Of a DNA stretch of 9,377 nucleotides, positions 1 to 6,462 are shown piece by piece. This DNA comes from Methylococcaceae bacterium. Its GTDB lineage: Bacteria > Pseudomonadota > Gammaproteobacteria > Methylococcales > Methylomonadaceae. Where the stretch lies: NCBI GenBank assembly GCA_013138855.1, contig WTBX01000376.1, forward strand, positions 1 to 9,377, written 5' to 3'. Numbering within the stretch: the first letter of the stretch is position 1; every line of letters starts with the position of its first letter. The notes beneath the pieces are model-generated. The model ran no database searches. It worked only from the letters and a program-made list of their open reading frames with translations, and was not told where the DNA came from. The translations under genes and the position numbers were made by a program.

Positions 1-238
1 AAATCTCCGCACCTTTATATTGAGGCTGATTAAGGACAAAATCAGGTTTTAACGGACGATTAGTGCAATCCATATCTGGCTCGCCTCTGTCCGTGTATCG
101 CCATTCATCAAATAAAAACACACCAAAACCACTGCGACGAATGGATTTTAAAAATTGTTTAGGAATAATGGCATCGGTATCGACATTTGCCCTATCTAAA
201 GGCATCACGATTGAAGTTAATGTAGTAAATGCTCGCAT
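1..238 (-). CDS. leuD: 3-isopropylmalate dehydratase small subunit (LeuD), N-terminal part
   Basis: Small subunit of isopropylmalate isomerase, which with LeuC converts 2-isopropylmalate to 3-isopropylmalate in leucine biosynthesis in the cytoplasm. The first 79 codons are visible and the gene runs off the left edge; the family is about 200-215 residues. Recognisable family segments are PLDRANVDTDAIIPKQFLK (residues 14-32), the SGFG motif (36-39), LFDEWRY (42-48) and PDFVLNQPQYKGAEI (65-79). The start is the ATG at 238, matching the usual LeuD N-terminus (M-x-AFTTLTS). No Shine-Dalgarno is visible before it; the preceding bases are A/T-rich. It lies 53 nt behind the GIY-YIG gene, whereas leuD normally follows leuC directly. 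The identity is secure; the partial state is only due to the window edge. Confidence 0.95.
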   Translation of the reverse strand, partial: MRAFTTLTSIVMPLDRANVDTDAIIPKQFLKSIRRSGFGVFLFDEWRYTDRGEPDMDCTNRPLKPDFVLNQPQYKGAEI

Positions 239-291
239 GATTAATTTTAAAAAAAGTTTAAAGTATTTGGGACTTATTTCATTTCTGAATT

Positions 292-1125
292 TTAATTACT
301 GTTAAGCCTAAAACCATCGTAAGCCCCAGCATTTTTAGAGCCTAAAATAAATTTCCAGCGGCTTTCAGCATCAAGAACATCATCTTTCTTAGTTAGTTCT
401 AAAACAGTAAAACAAATATTGTTATAACCATTTTCTAAAACAAATAAATTTAGATGCTTTGCATGACCATTGCTAGTTAAATGCTTTGTCCATCTAGCTA
501 ATATCCCACCTTCTCCATAAGCTGAACCGACATACCGACTTTTGCCATCAAGAGATCTTTGCAAATAAACGCCACACTGCGACAATTCCTGTTTTAGCTT
601 ATTGTCATCTGAGGTATCTTCATTAATGGCGATTAATTCTTTCCATGTGAATACTCTACCCTTAATTTCTGCATCAGAAACATCTATATCAGGTAATTCT
701 AACCCTTCATAAGCATTATTCTGAGCAAAAACAAGGTTTTTTCGTACAGCTTCAATAACTCCATCGTTACTGAGAAGCTCATGTAATTTTTTTGACAATT
801 TTTTATAATCATCAAAACTGCCTTTGAAATCAGCACAAGTCTTATGTGAATGAAAAGTTTCTTGTAACTGATCAAGCTCAGACTTAAGTTCTACTGCTAT
901 TTTGTTAGAGTGATATATTCTAAAAATTTCTCCATCATCTGATGATTCAAAAATTTCTATTGCATAAAACCTGTACTCATTAAAATTAAAACGTAAAGAT
1001 GAATATTTTTTGTCTGGATAATCATCTTCTTTTTTAATAGTAAAAAACTCCGAAAGAGAGGATTCTGCAAAGATAATTTTTAACCTATCTATTCTAGTCA
1101 TTGAATTGATCTCACTTTCACTCAT
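292..1125 (-). CDS. GIY-YIG nuclease-domain protein inserted between leuC and leuD
   Basis: A 277-residue protein with a C-terminal GIY-YIG nuclease domain (about 182-277). The signature is visible as GVY at 185-187 and YVG at 198-200 followed by SAYGEGGI; Arg211 fits the conserved arginine, Glu254 in DAESRWK the metal-binding glutamate, and the LGSK...LNSN ending is typical. The order FTWKEL (159-164) then GVYL...YVGSAYGE resembles stand-alone chromosomal GIY-YIG proteins of unknown role, not UvrC. Residues 1-155 are charged, with a predicted helical stretch at 76-132, and match nothing I can name. The ATG at 1125 overlaps the leuC TGA as ATGA and has no good ribosome site, so translation probably depends on reinitiation after leuC; Met9 is an alternative start. 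The base composition looks more AT-rich than leuC, which suggests acquisition. The domain call is firm; the biological role (homing, defence, repair) is unknown. Confidence 0.85.
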   Translation of the reverse strand: MSESEINSMTRIDRLKIIFAESSLSEFFTIKKEDDYPDKKYSSLRFNFNEYRFYAIEIFESSDDGEIFRIYHSNKIAVELKSELDQLQETFHSHKTCADFKGSFDDYKKLSKKLHELLSNDGVIEAVRKNLVFAQNNAYEGLELPDIDVSDAEIKGRVFTWKELIAINEDTSDDNKLKQELSQCGVYLQRSLDGKSRYVGSAYGEGGILARWTKHLTSNGHAKHLNLFVLENGYNNICFTVLELTKKDDVLDAESRWKFILGSKNAGAYDGFRLNSN

Positions 1126-2525
1126 AACGTTCTAACATCCACAAAATGTCCTGCAATCGCCGCCGCTGCCGCCATTGCTGGACTGACTAAATGCGTGCGC
1201 CCGCCATAACCTTGCCGTCCTTCAAAATTACGATTAGAGGTTGAGGCACAACGCTCGCCAGACTCTAGTCTATCAGCATTCATAGCTAAGCACATCGAAC
1301 AACCCGCATCACGCCATTCAAAACCTGCATCAGTAAAAATTTTATCCAAACCTTCTTTTTCAGCTTGTTGTTTAATCAAGCCTGAACCTGGAACAATTAA
1401 TACTTGTTTAACGCTTTCAGCAACCGTTTTACCTTTAACGACTTCGGCAGCAGCTCTTAAATCTTCAATCCGTGAATTAGTACATGAACCAATAAAAACT
1501 TTATCAATTTTAATATCGCTAATCGCCTGCCCTGCTGTTAAGTCCATATATTCCAAAGCACGTTCCATGCTTTGTTTTTTCACGCTATCCGTTTCATCGG
1601 CTGGATTAGGAACACAGGCATCAATTGCAACGACTAACTCAGGGGATGTTCCCCACGTCACTTGTGGTTTAATCTCGCTTGCTTCGAATTCTACGACTTT
1701 ATCAAACACTGCGTCACTATCAGAATGTAAACGCTCCCACATTCTTTCCGCCATAAACCAATCATCACCTTTGGGTGAAAACGGTTTGTTTTCATAATAA
1801 TTAATGGTGACTTCATCGACAGCACACAACCCTGTTCTTGCTCCCGCTTCAATCGCCATATTACAGATAGTCATGCGCCCTTCCATCGACAAATCAGTAA
1901 TTGCCTGACCTGCAAACTCTACCGCATAACCATTACCACCTGCCGTACCGATCTCGCCAATAATGGCCAACACAATATCTTTAGCAGTAATGCCTTGATT
2001 AACTTGACCGTTGACCTTAATCAACATATTTTTGGATTTTTTCTGCACTAAACATTGCGTGGCTAAGGCGTGTTCGACTTCCGATGTACCAATACCAAAG
2101 GCTAACGCGCCTGATGCACCATGTGTTGAAGTATGCGAATCACCACAAACAACCGTCATACCCGGTAAAGTCGCGCCTTGCTCAGGGCCTACGACATGAA
2201 CAATACCTTGACGTATATCTGACATATCAAATTCAGTAATACCAAATTCTGTGCAATTGCTATCTAAAGTTTCAACTTGCAAACGCGAGATAGGATCGGC
2301 AATGCCTTTATCTCTATCAATAGTCGGCACATTATGGTCAGCCACCGCTAAATTGCGCGATTGTCGCCATAAGTTACGTTTTGATAAACGTAGACTTTCA
2401 AAGGCTTGCGGAGAAGTGACTTCATGCACTAATTGTCGGTCGATATAAATTAAACATGACCCATCGTCATAAGTTGAAACGATATGGTCTTGCCATAATT
2501 TGTCGTATAAGGTTTGTCCTGACAT
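1122..2525 (-). CDS. leuC: 3-isopropylmalate dehydratase large subunit (LeuC)
   Basis: Large, catalytic [4Fe-4S] subunit of isopropylmalate isomerase (aconitase family), acting with LeuD on 2-isopropylmalate in leucine synthesis. At 467 residues it has the usual full length. The iron-sulfur ligands are Cys348 in FIGSCTNSRIEDLRAA and Cys409/Cys412 in GCSMCLAMN. Other family blocks are VCGDSHTSTHGASGALAFGIG (127-147), DLSMEGRMTICNMAIE (211-226) and CASTSNRNFEGRQG (426-439). The N-terminus (QTLYDKLW..H) fits the family, supporting the ATG at 2525, although the upstream 19 nt carry no clear Shine-Dalgarno. The gene follows the Uma2-like gene by 19 nt, and its TGA overlaps the start of the GIY-YIG gene. 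Nothing suggests inactivation: the C-terminus (AGHFVDVRTL) is normal in length despite the overlap. Confidence 0.97.
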   Translation of the reverse strand: MSGQTLYDKLWQDHIVSTYDDGSCLIYIDRQLVHEVTSPQAFESLRLSKRNLWRQSRNLAVADHNVPTIDRDKGIADPISRLQVETLDSNCTEFGITEFDMSDIRQGIVHVVGPEQGATLPGMTVVCGDSHTSTHGASGALAFGIGTSEVEHALATQCLVQKKSKNMLIKVNGQVNQGITAKDIVLAIIGEIGTAGGNGYAVEFAGQAITDLSMEGRMTICNMAIEAGARTGLCAVDEVTINYYENKPFSPKGDDWFMAERMWERLHSDSDAVFDKVVEFEASEIKPQVTWGTSPELVVAIDACVPNPADETDSVKKQSMERALEYMDLTAGQAISDIKIDKVFIGSCTNSRIEDLRAAAEVVKGKTVAESVKQVLIVPGSGLIKQQAEKEGLDKIFTDAGFEWRDAGCSMCLAMNADRLESGERCASTSNRNFEGRQGYGGRTHLVSPAMAAAAAIAGHFVDVRTL

Positions 2526-2544
2526 AATTTTTTCAATAATTAAT

Positions 2545-3156
2545 TTAAGACTGATTACCAGCCTGTTTATTCGCTAAAAAAGTCTGCATTTCTTCATTGT
2601 TAACTTGATAATAAAGCTCTTCAACGGGAACGGTTAAGTCTAATGATTCAAAAGTAATTTCATCACCTAAATAATAATAACTAGGCAACCAACCTTTGTT
2701 TTTTCTAAATACAGTTATTTCACAATGGAATTGCTCAATCAAAACATATTCTTCTAAGCTCACCATATTTTGATAATGCAATCGTTTAACCATTTTATCT
2801 TTACGATGCGTCGATTTCGATAAGACTTCAATAATTAGCTTTGGAGCGGTTTTATAATAATTATTTTCAGAATCCTCGTTATTACAAACAACCATCACAT
2901 CAGGATAAAAACCATTTTTATTATTTACCTTAACTTTCATGTCATTGTTATAAGGTCGACAAGGTAGACTATGCTTACGAATGTGAGTCAAAAACAATGA
3001 AGCAACATTTAATGAAATGTTATTATGATTTTCACTCGCTCCTGTCATTTCAACAACCTGTCCATCAATAAATTCAGATTTAAAATCACGCTCATTTTCG
3101 TCAATTAAATATTGCTCAAAACTTAATTTATCATGATTATTTAGAGCGGCAATCAT
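2545..3156 (-). CDS. Uma2 family (DUF820) PD-(D/E)XK nuclease-fold protein
   Basis: A 203-residue protein of the Uma2/DUF820 family, which has a restriction-endonuclease-like PD-(D/E)XK fold. The cellular function is not established; copies are abundant in cyanobacteria and filamentous gammaproteobacteria. Seen here: SEFIDGQVVEMTGASENHN (27-45, the family's opening strand and helix), NDMKVKV (71-77), the PD motif at 85-86 in FYPDVMVVC, IIEVLSKST (108-116) with Glu110 as the second acidic residue, KMVKRLHYQN (121-130) and LEEYVLIEQ (134-142). All expected catalytic positions are present, so it appears intact. A GGAGAAG ribosome site (minus strand, 3167-3161) lies 4 nt before the ATG at 3156. 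It sits 27 nt after adk and 19 nt before leuC, so it is probably co-transcribed with both. Its AT-rich codons suggest an acquired gene, which is inference. Confidence 0.88.
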   Translation of the reverse strand: MIAALNNHDKLSFEQYLIDENERDFKSEFIDGQVVEMTGASENHNNISLNVASLFLTHIRKHSLPCRPYNNDMKVKVNNKNGFYPDVMVVCNNEDSENNYYKTAPKLIIEVLSKSTHRKDKMVKRLHYQNMVSLEEYVLIEQFHCEITVFRKNKGWLPSYYYLGDEITFESLDLTVPVEELYYQVNNEEMQTFLANKQAGNQS

Positions 3157-3183
3157 CAGACTTCTCCAAGCTATTCTTAAAAA

Positions 3184-3825
3184 TTAAGCATCCAAAACCG
3201 CAAATACTTTTTCAGTAATTTCACTGACCGCGCCAACACCTGCAACCGTATCAAACTTCGCACTTTGATTATCTGCTGCATAAAAATCGACTAAAGGTTT
3301 AGTTTGTGCATGATAAACTTCTAAACGCTTGCATACCGTTGCTTCGCTATCATCATCACGTTGAATTAAAGCTTCACCTGTCTCATCATCAACACCTGCT
3401 GTTTTAGGTGGATTAAATTCGACGTGATAAGTTCGACCTGACGCTAAATGGACGCGACGACCACTCATTCGCTTAATAATTTCAGCATCTTCAACCGCAA
3501 TTTCCAGTACATGGTCAATCACAACACCCATCTCATTTAGACCTTCTGCCTGCGCAATCGTGCGAGGAAAACCATCTAATAAAAAGCCATTGGCACAATC
3601 AGCGGCTTTAATGCGCTCCTTAATCAATCCTAAAATAATATCATCAGAAACCAGACCGCCCGCATCCATCACTTTTTTAGCTTCAACCCCTAAAGGTGAC
3701 CCTTCACGAACCGCAGCACGTAGCATATCACCTGTCGAAATTTGTGGAATACCATATTTTTCAGTAATAAACTGGGCTTGAGTGCCTTTACCAGAACCAG
3801 GACTGCCTAAAAGGATAACGCGCAT
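3184..3825 (-). CDS. adk: Adenylate kinase (Adk)
   Basis: Cytoplasmic enzyme that interconverts ATP + AMP and 2 ADP, essential for adenylate balance. At 213 residues it has nearly the length of the E. coli long-form enzyme (214). Visible: P-loop GSPGSGKGT (7-15), STGDMLR (30-36, AMP site), DGFPRT (84-89), the LID beginning near GRRVH (122-126), and RDDD (156-159). The LID has no cysteine cluster, so this is the zinc-free gammaproteobacterial type. The start is the ATG at 3825 because GGAG lies 6 nt upstream and MRVILLG matches the family N-terminus; an in-frame TTG at 3837 would add four residues and use the ribosome site itself as coding sequence. It is the first gene of the minus-strand array adk-uma2-leuC-GIY-leuD, an unusual context for adk. 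Confidence 0.97.
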   Translation of the reverse strand: MRVILLGSPGSGKGTQAQFITEKYGIPQISTGDMLRAAVREGSPLGVEAKKVMDAGGLVSDDIILGLIKERIKAADCANGFLLDGFPRTIAQAEGLNEMGVVIDHVLEIAVEDAEIIKRMSGRRVHLASGRTYHVEFNPPKTAGVDDETGEALIQRDDDSEATVCKRLEVYHAQTKPLVDFYAADNQSAKFDTVAGVGAVSEITEKVFAVLDA

Positions 3826-3831
3826 AACTAA

Positions 3832-3835
3832 CTCC
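3832..3835 (-). promoter_or_regulatory. Ribosome binding site of adk (decides the start)
   Basis: On the minus strand the sequence reads TTGGAGTTAGTTATG. The GGAG core lies 6 nt before the ATG at 3825, an ideal distance. This selects that ATG over the TTG at 3837, which overlaps the same bases. Confidence 0.8.
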
Positions 3836-3933
3836 AAAAGTATCTTAAAATTTGAAAGCCCTGCTCAAAACTTTTCGCAAATGACTTTAAAACCCTTTAT
3901 TTTAGCGTAAAAAAGCCCAACATGAGTAAACTC

Positions 3934-3962
3934 TTGTAAAAATGACTGAATTTCCTTATTCT
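3934..3962 (+). promoter_or_regulatory. Putative promoter of the CBS-domain gene
   Basis: A -35-like TTGTAA (3934-3939) is followed after 17 nt by a -10-like TATTCT (3957-3962), about 30 nt before the start codon. Each hexamer matches the sigma-70 consensus at only four positions. The 14-nt sequence AAACTCTTGTAAAA (3928-3941) containing the -35 box recurs at the same distance before yccA, which makes a functional role more likely than the hexamers alone would. Confidence 0.45.
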
Positions 3963-3992
3963 TAATACGTTAACATTATTAGGAGAACAGCA

Positions 3993-4463
3993 ATGCAAGT
4001 TAAAGACCTTATGACCAAAAAAGTATTTACCATTGAACCTAACGACATGATAGACCGCGTGTTTTTCTTAATTCATTATGAAAAACTTCGTCATTTACCT
4101 GTGGTTGAAAAAGGTAAAGTCGTCGGTATTGTCTCCGATAGAGATATGTACAAAGCTTTAGGCCCTAAAAGTAACTCGAAAGTCATAGAATCAAATAATA
4201 ACAATAATGAACTTCATGTAGTTGCAAAAAAAGTCCGCCACATTATGAAGCGCGGCATCATTACCGTTACCCCAAACACACCCGCTTCTGAAGCGGCTAA
4301 GCTCATGACAGAACATAGGATCGGAGCATTACCTGTTGTGAACAACGGCAAACTTGCGGGCATTTTAACCTCTACCGATATACTCAAAGTCTTCTCTAAA
4401 CTAGACTCAGCTCAAAACAAAAAAAATAATTCCTCTGAAAAAACTCAATCAAAAAAAGGCTAA
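3993..4463 (+). CDS. Stand-alone two-CBS-domain protein
   Basis: A 156-residue protein made of two CBS domains forming one Bateman module, probably a cytoplasmic adenosine-nucleotide sensor. CBS1 spans about 1-55 (VKDLMTKKVFTIEPND, then RHLPVVEKGKVVGIVSDRDM) and CBS2 about 83-135 (IMKRGIITVTPNTPASEAAKLM, then GALPVVNNGKLAGILTSTDILK). The linker (56-80) contains a run of five asparagines (68-72), and the tail (139-156) is polar and lysine-rich. No enzymatic or membrane domain is attached, so its effect must be through another protein, which the sequence does not reveal. AGGAGA (3981-3986) lies 6 nt before the ATG, a strong ribosome site. It is divergent from adk (167 bp between start codons) and convergent with hslO. 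The name of the target or pathway would be a guess; proximity to adk, which sets AMP/ADP/ATP ratios, is only suggestive. Confidence 0.9.
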   Translation: MQVKDLMTKKVFTIEPNDMIDRVFFLIHYEKLRHLPVVEKGKVVGIVSDRDMYKALGPKSNSKVIESNNNNNELHVVAKKVRHIMKRGIITVTPNTPASEAAKLMTEHRIGALPVVNNGKLAGILTSTDILKVFSKLDSAQNKKNNSSEKTQSKKG

Positions 4464-4482
4464 TCAGCTACTTGAGATAAAC

Positions 4483-4508
4483 ACTGCTAGTTTTTAAAAA
4501 CTAGCAGT
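4483..4508. terminator. Perfect 26-bp palindrome between convergent genes, probable bidirectional terminator
   Basis: Arms ACTGCTAG (4483-4490) and CTAGCAGT (4501-4508) enclose TTTTTAAAAA, so the whole 26 bp is its own reverse complement. It lies 19 nt after the CBS gene stop and 12 nt before the hslO stop, the usual place for a shared terminator. It lacks a free U-tract after the stem, so terminator function is inferred from position and symmetry. Confidence 0.5.
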
Positions 4509-4520
4509 CATCGACGCTAT

Positions 4521-5363
4521 TTATGAATCTTCACTCAAAATAGCAGCCACATCACTTTTATTAAAGTGGTATTGATGCCCGCAAAATTCACACCCCACTT
4601 CAATAATTCCCTGCTCATTAAATGCCTCATCTAAATCTTCGCGCCCTAAACTCTTTAAAGTCCCAGTAATTTTCTCACGCGAACATTGGCATTTAAAAGT
4701 AACCGCTTCTGGCTCATATACTCTGACTTTTTCTTCATTAAACAAACGATAAAGCATTGCTTCGCAGTCTAAATCTAGCATTTCTTCCTCAGTCACGGTA
4801 CTGGCTAGCATTTCAATCCGTTCCCAGTCCGCCTTATAACCTTCTTGAACGGGCAATTCTTGTAAAAACAATCCTACCGCCTGTGACTCATTAGCAAACA
4901 ACCACAAGCGTGTCGCTAATTGCTCCGATTGCTGAAAATAATTTTCAAGAACACCCGCCAACCCTTCACCCGTTAAGGATACAACCCCTTGGTAAGGTTC
5001 GCTAATATCAGATTCCACCGTCAATACTAAACGTCCCTTCCCCATCATTTGCTGAAAAGAACTCGCTTTCAAATCATCATCACAACGCACCAATCCACGA
5101 ATACCACGCTCATCCGTTGCTTGAGCGACTAAAGCACGTAATGCTCCTTCGCCTTGCGCCTGTAAAATCATTGAGCCTTTAAATTTAATCGTTGCCGATA
5201 ATAAGGTCACTGCGGCTAATGCTTGCCCAAATGATGACACTACCGCCTCTGGCATTGCTTGATATTGTTTCGCTGCCTGAAAACTATCTTGCAATCGTAC
5301 CCATTCGCCTCTAACGCCTAACTCTTCAAATAAAAATCGGCGTAAACAATCTTGTTCTTTCAT
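4521..5363 (-). CDS. hslO: Hsp33 redox-regulated molecular chaperone (HslO)
   Basis: Cytoplasmic holdase chaperone, activated when oxidation of its zinc-bound cysteines unfolds the C-terminal switch; it protects proteins during oxidative and bleach stress. At 280 residues it is close to E. coli Hsp33. The N-terminal domain carries LLSATIKFKGSMILQAQGEG (54-73) and a GKGRLVLTVE block (108-117). The redox switch is complete: CQC with Cys225 and Cys227, and CEFC with Cys258 and Cys261, spaced as in the family (CxC-27-32-CxxC). The start is the ATG at 5363, with a modest GAGAG ribosome site 4 nt upstream. It converges on the CBS gene and diverges from yccA, another proteostasis gene. A perfect TATAAT lies 27 nt before the start. 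No clear heat-shock (sigma-32) promoter is recognisable. Confidence 0.96.
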   Translation of the reverse strand: MKEQDCLRRFLFEELGVRGEWVRLQDSFQAAKQYQAMPEAVVSSFGQALAAVTLLSATIKFKGSMILQAQGEGALRALVAQATDERGIRGLVRCDDDLKASSFQQMMGKGRLVLTVESDISEPYQGVVSLTGEGLAGVLENYFQQSEQLATRLWLFANESQAVGLFLQELPVQEGYKADWERIEMLASTVTEEEMLDLDCEAMLYRLFNEEKVRVYEPEAVTFKCQCSREKITGTLKSLGREDLDEAFNEQGIIEVGCEFCGHQYHFNKSDVAAILSEDS

Positions 5364-5389
5364 AGTTCTCTCAAAAAAATAATACCTTT

Positions 5390-5395
5390 ATTATA
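5390..5395 (-). promoter_or_regulatory. Putative -10 box of hslO
   Basis: The minus strand reads TATAAT, a perfect sigma-70 -10 hexamer, ending 26 nt before the hslO start codon. No good -35 hexamer is found at 16-18 nt spacing (TGCTTT is the best there), so the promoter would be weak or need an activator. Confidence 0.4.
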
Positions 5396-5464
5396 ATCCT
5401 TAAAACTCAGGAAAAGCAGTTTTCAACACGCAAATGTAAAATGAAATAAGTAGTGCTTATTAAT

Positions 5465-5566
5465 GGCTACCCGTTTAAAGCGAGACAGTTCTATTCAGAC
5501 CTCCGAGGTTTTTAAAACCTCGGAGGTCTAGCTCCTGTGCTTTTGTCCCGTCTTAAGTTGGTAGCC
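5465..5566. repeat. Nested inverted repeat (102 nt) with a 33-nt palindromic core
   Basis: Outer arms GGCTACC (5465-5471) and GGTAGCC (5560-5566) are exact inverted copies. Their similarity continues inward with mismatches over roughly 24 nt (TTAA, CG-GACA in both). At the centre, 5497-5529 is a palindrome with 16-bp perfect arms starting AGACCTCCGAGG and one unpaired central T. The architecture resembles a MITE-like or REP-like mobile intergenic repeat. No transposase is present, no clear target-site duplication flanks it, and only this copy is in the window. Confidence 0.75.
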
Positions 5567-5734
5567 TTACCAATCACTTGTTTTTTCACGTCTAATCCCC
5601 CACATCAAGTAAACAATAATGTTATCCACCTTAGATGAAAAAAGATAACTTTAAAAACTAGCGTTAAAATAAAAACATTTGCGCAAGCAACTTACATTTA
5701 CTAAACTGCTAAACTTAAAGACAGCAAGAAACTC

Positions 5735-5762
5735 TTGTAAAATTCTATTGTCTTCTTAAATT
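5735..5762 (+). promoter_or_regulatory. Putative promoter of yccA
   Basis: TTGTAA (5735-5740) and TAAATT (5757-5762) are separated by 16 nt and lie about 31 nt before the yccA start. Both are imperfect sigma-70 hexamers. The surrounding AAACTCTTGTAAAA (5729-5742) is identical to the sequence before the CBS-domain gene and ends the same 51 nt from the start codon. Confidence 0.45.
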
Positions 5763-5793
5763 ATGCCCCATTATTCTTCAAAGGAAATAAATC

Positions 5794-6462
5794 ATGAATG
5801 CTGATACTCCTGCGCTCCAATCAGAGTCCGCTATTTTAGCGACCAATAAGGTGCTAAAAAACACCTATTTATTATTATCCGCCACCTTAATATTTAGTGC
5901 GATAACCGCTGCAACCTCAATGTACCTTCAACTTCCATATTTTGGAATGCTAATTACTTTAGGCGGGTATTTTGGACTATTATTTTTAACGACTAAATTT
6001 AGAAATAGTAGTTTAGGCTTAGTTTTTATATTCGCACTAACAGGCTTTATGGGTTTAACCTTAGGGCCTATTTTAAACTTTTATCTAAGCGCGTATGCTA
6101 ACGGTGGTGAATTAATCATGACTGCCTTAGGTGGCACAGGCATCATCTTTTTAGGATTGTCTGGTTACGCATTAACAACTCGTAAAGATTTTAGCTTTAT
6201 GGGTGGTTTTTTAATGGTGGGTATTTTAGTCGCTTTTTTAGCAGGTATTGCATCAATCTTTTTAGCTATGCCAGCGTTATCATTAGCCGTTTCTGCGATG
6301 TTTATTTTACTCATGTCAGGTCTAATCCTATACCAAACGAGTGAAATTATTCACGGTGGTGAAACTAACTATATCTTAGCCACTATCTCTTTATATATTT
6401 CAATTTACAATTTGTTCTTAAGCTTATTACAAATTCTAGGTATCTTTGGTGGCAATGACTAA
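5794..6462 (+). CDS. yccA: YccA, Bax inhibitor-1 family inner-membrane protein (FtsH modulator)
   Basis: Integral inner-membrane protein of the BI-1/YccA family. In E. coli YccA is a substrate and inhibitor-like modulator of the FtsH protease and protects SecY when translocation is jammed; that role is transferred from the family. The 222 residues closely parallel E. coli YccA (about 219): NKVLKNTYLLLSATLIFSAI (18-37), LGPILNFYLSA (90-100), YALTTRKDFSFMGG (125-138) and TSEIIHGGETNYI (182-194). About seven hydrophobic segments are visible (roughly 24-45, 50-66, 74-93, 106-126, 135-157, 161-180, 195-218), with a polar N-terminus as in YccA. AAGGAA (5781-5786) lies 7 nt before the ATG. The stop overlaps the start of the following lipoprotein gene by 8 nt, and an intrinsic terminator follows 24 nt after the stop. 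Confidence 0.93.
   Translation: MNADTPALQSESAILATNKVLKNTYLLLSATLIFSAITAATSMYLQLPYFGMLITLGGYFGLLFLTTKFRNSSLGLVFIFALTGFMGLTLGPILNFYLSAYANGGELIMTALGGTGIIFLGLSGYALTTRKDFSFMGGFLMVGILVAFLAGIASIFLAMPALSLAVSAMFILLMSGLILYQTSEIIHGGETNYILATISLYISIYNLFLSLLQILGIFGGND

Larger units (their letters stand above)
5364..5793. other. Gene-free stretch between hslO and yccA
   Basis: This 430-bp divergent intergenic region holds the hslO upstream region with a -10 box (5390-5395, minus strand), a small hairpin AATAAG-TAGTG-CTTATT (5445-5461), the nested inverted repeat at 5465-5566, and the yccA upstream region with a putative promoter near 5735-5762. From about 5567 to 5728 the sequence is A/T-rich and I recognise neither a coding frame nor an RNA gene. 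A small RNA cannot be excluded by eye. Confidence 0.6.

Noticed and set aside
63..305. Plus-strand open frame of 80 codons
   Set aside because: It is antisense to the start of leuD and the end of the GIY-YIG gene; the minus strand encodes an unmistakable LeuD N-terminus here.
1567..2448. Three short plus-strand open frames inside leuC
   Set aside because: They are antisense to conserved LeuC coding sequence, have no family resemblance and no ribosome sites.
292..3156. GIY-YIG and Uma2 genes as a toxin-antitoxin or restriction-modification pair
   Set aside because: They are separated by leuC, there is no methyltransferase or small antitoxin-like gene, and nothing in either sequence indicates pairing.
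3560..3781. Plus-strand open frame opposite adk
   Set aside because: It is the complement of the conserved adenylate kinase core, including the P-loop.
3826..3837. Upstream TTG start for adk giving MELV before the usual N-terminus
   Set aside because: The added codons overlap the GGAG ribosome site of the ATG at 3825, and MRVILLG is the normal family start.
5400..5440. Heat-shock (sigma-32) promoter before hslO
   Set aside because: A GTTGAAA sequence is present on the minus strand, but no CCCCAT-like -10 box follows at the right distance.
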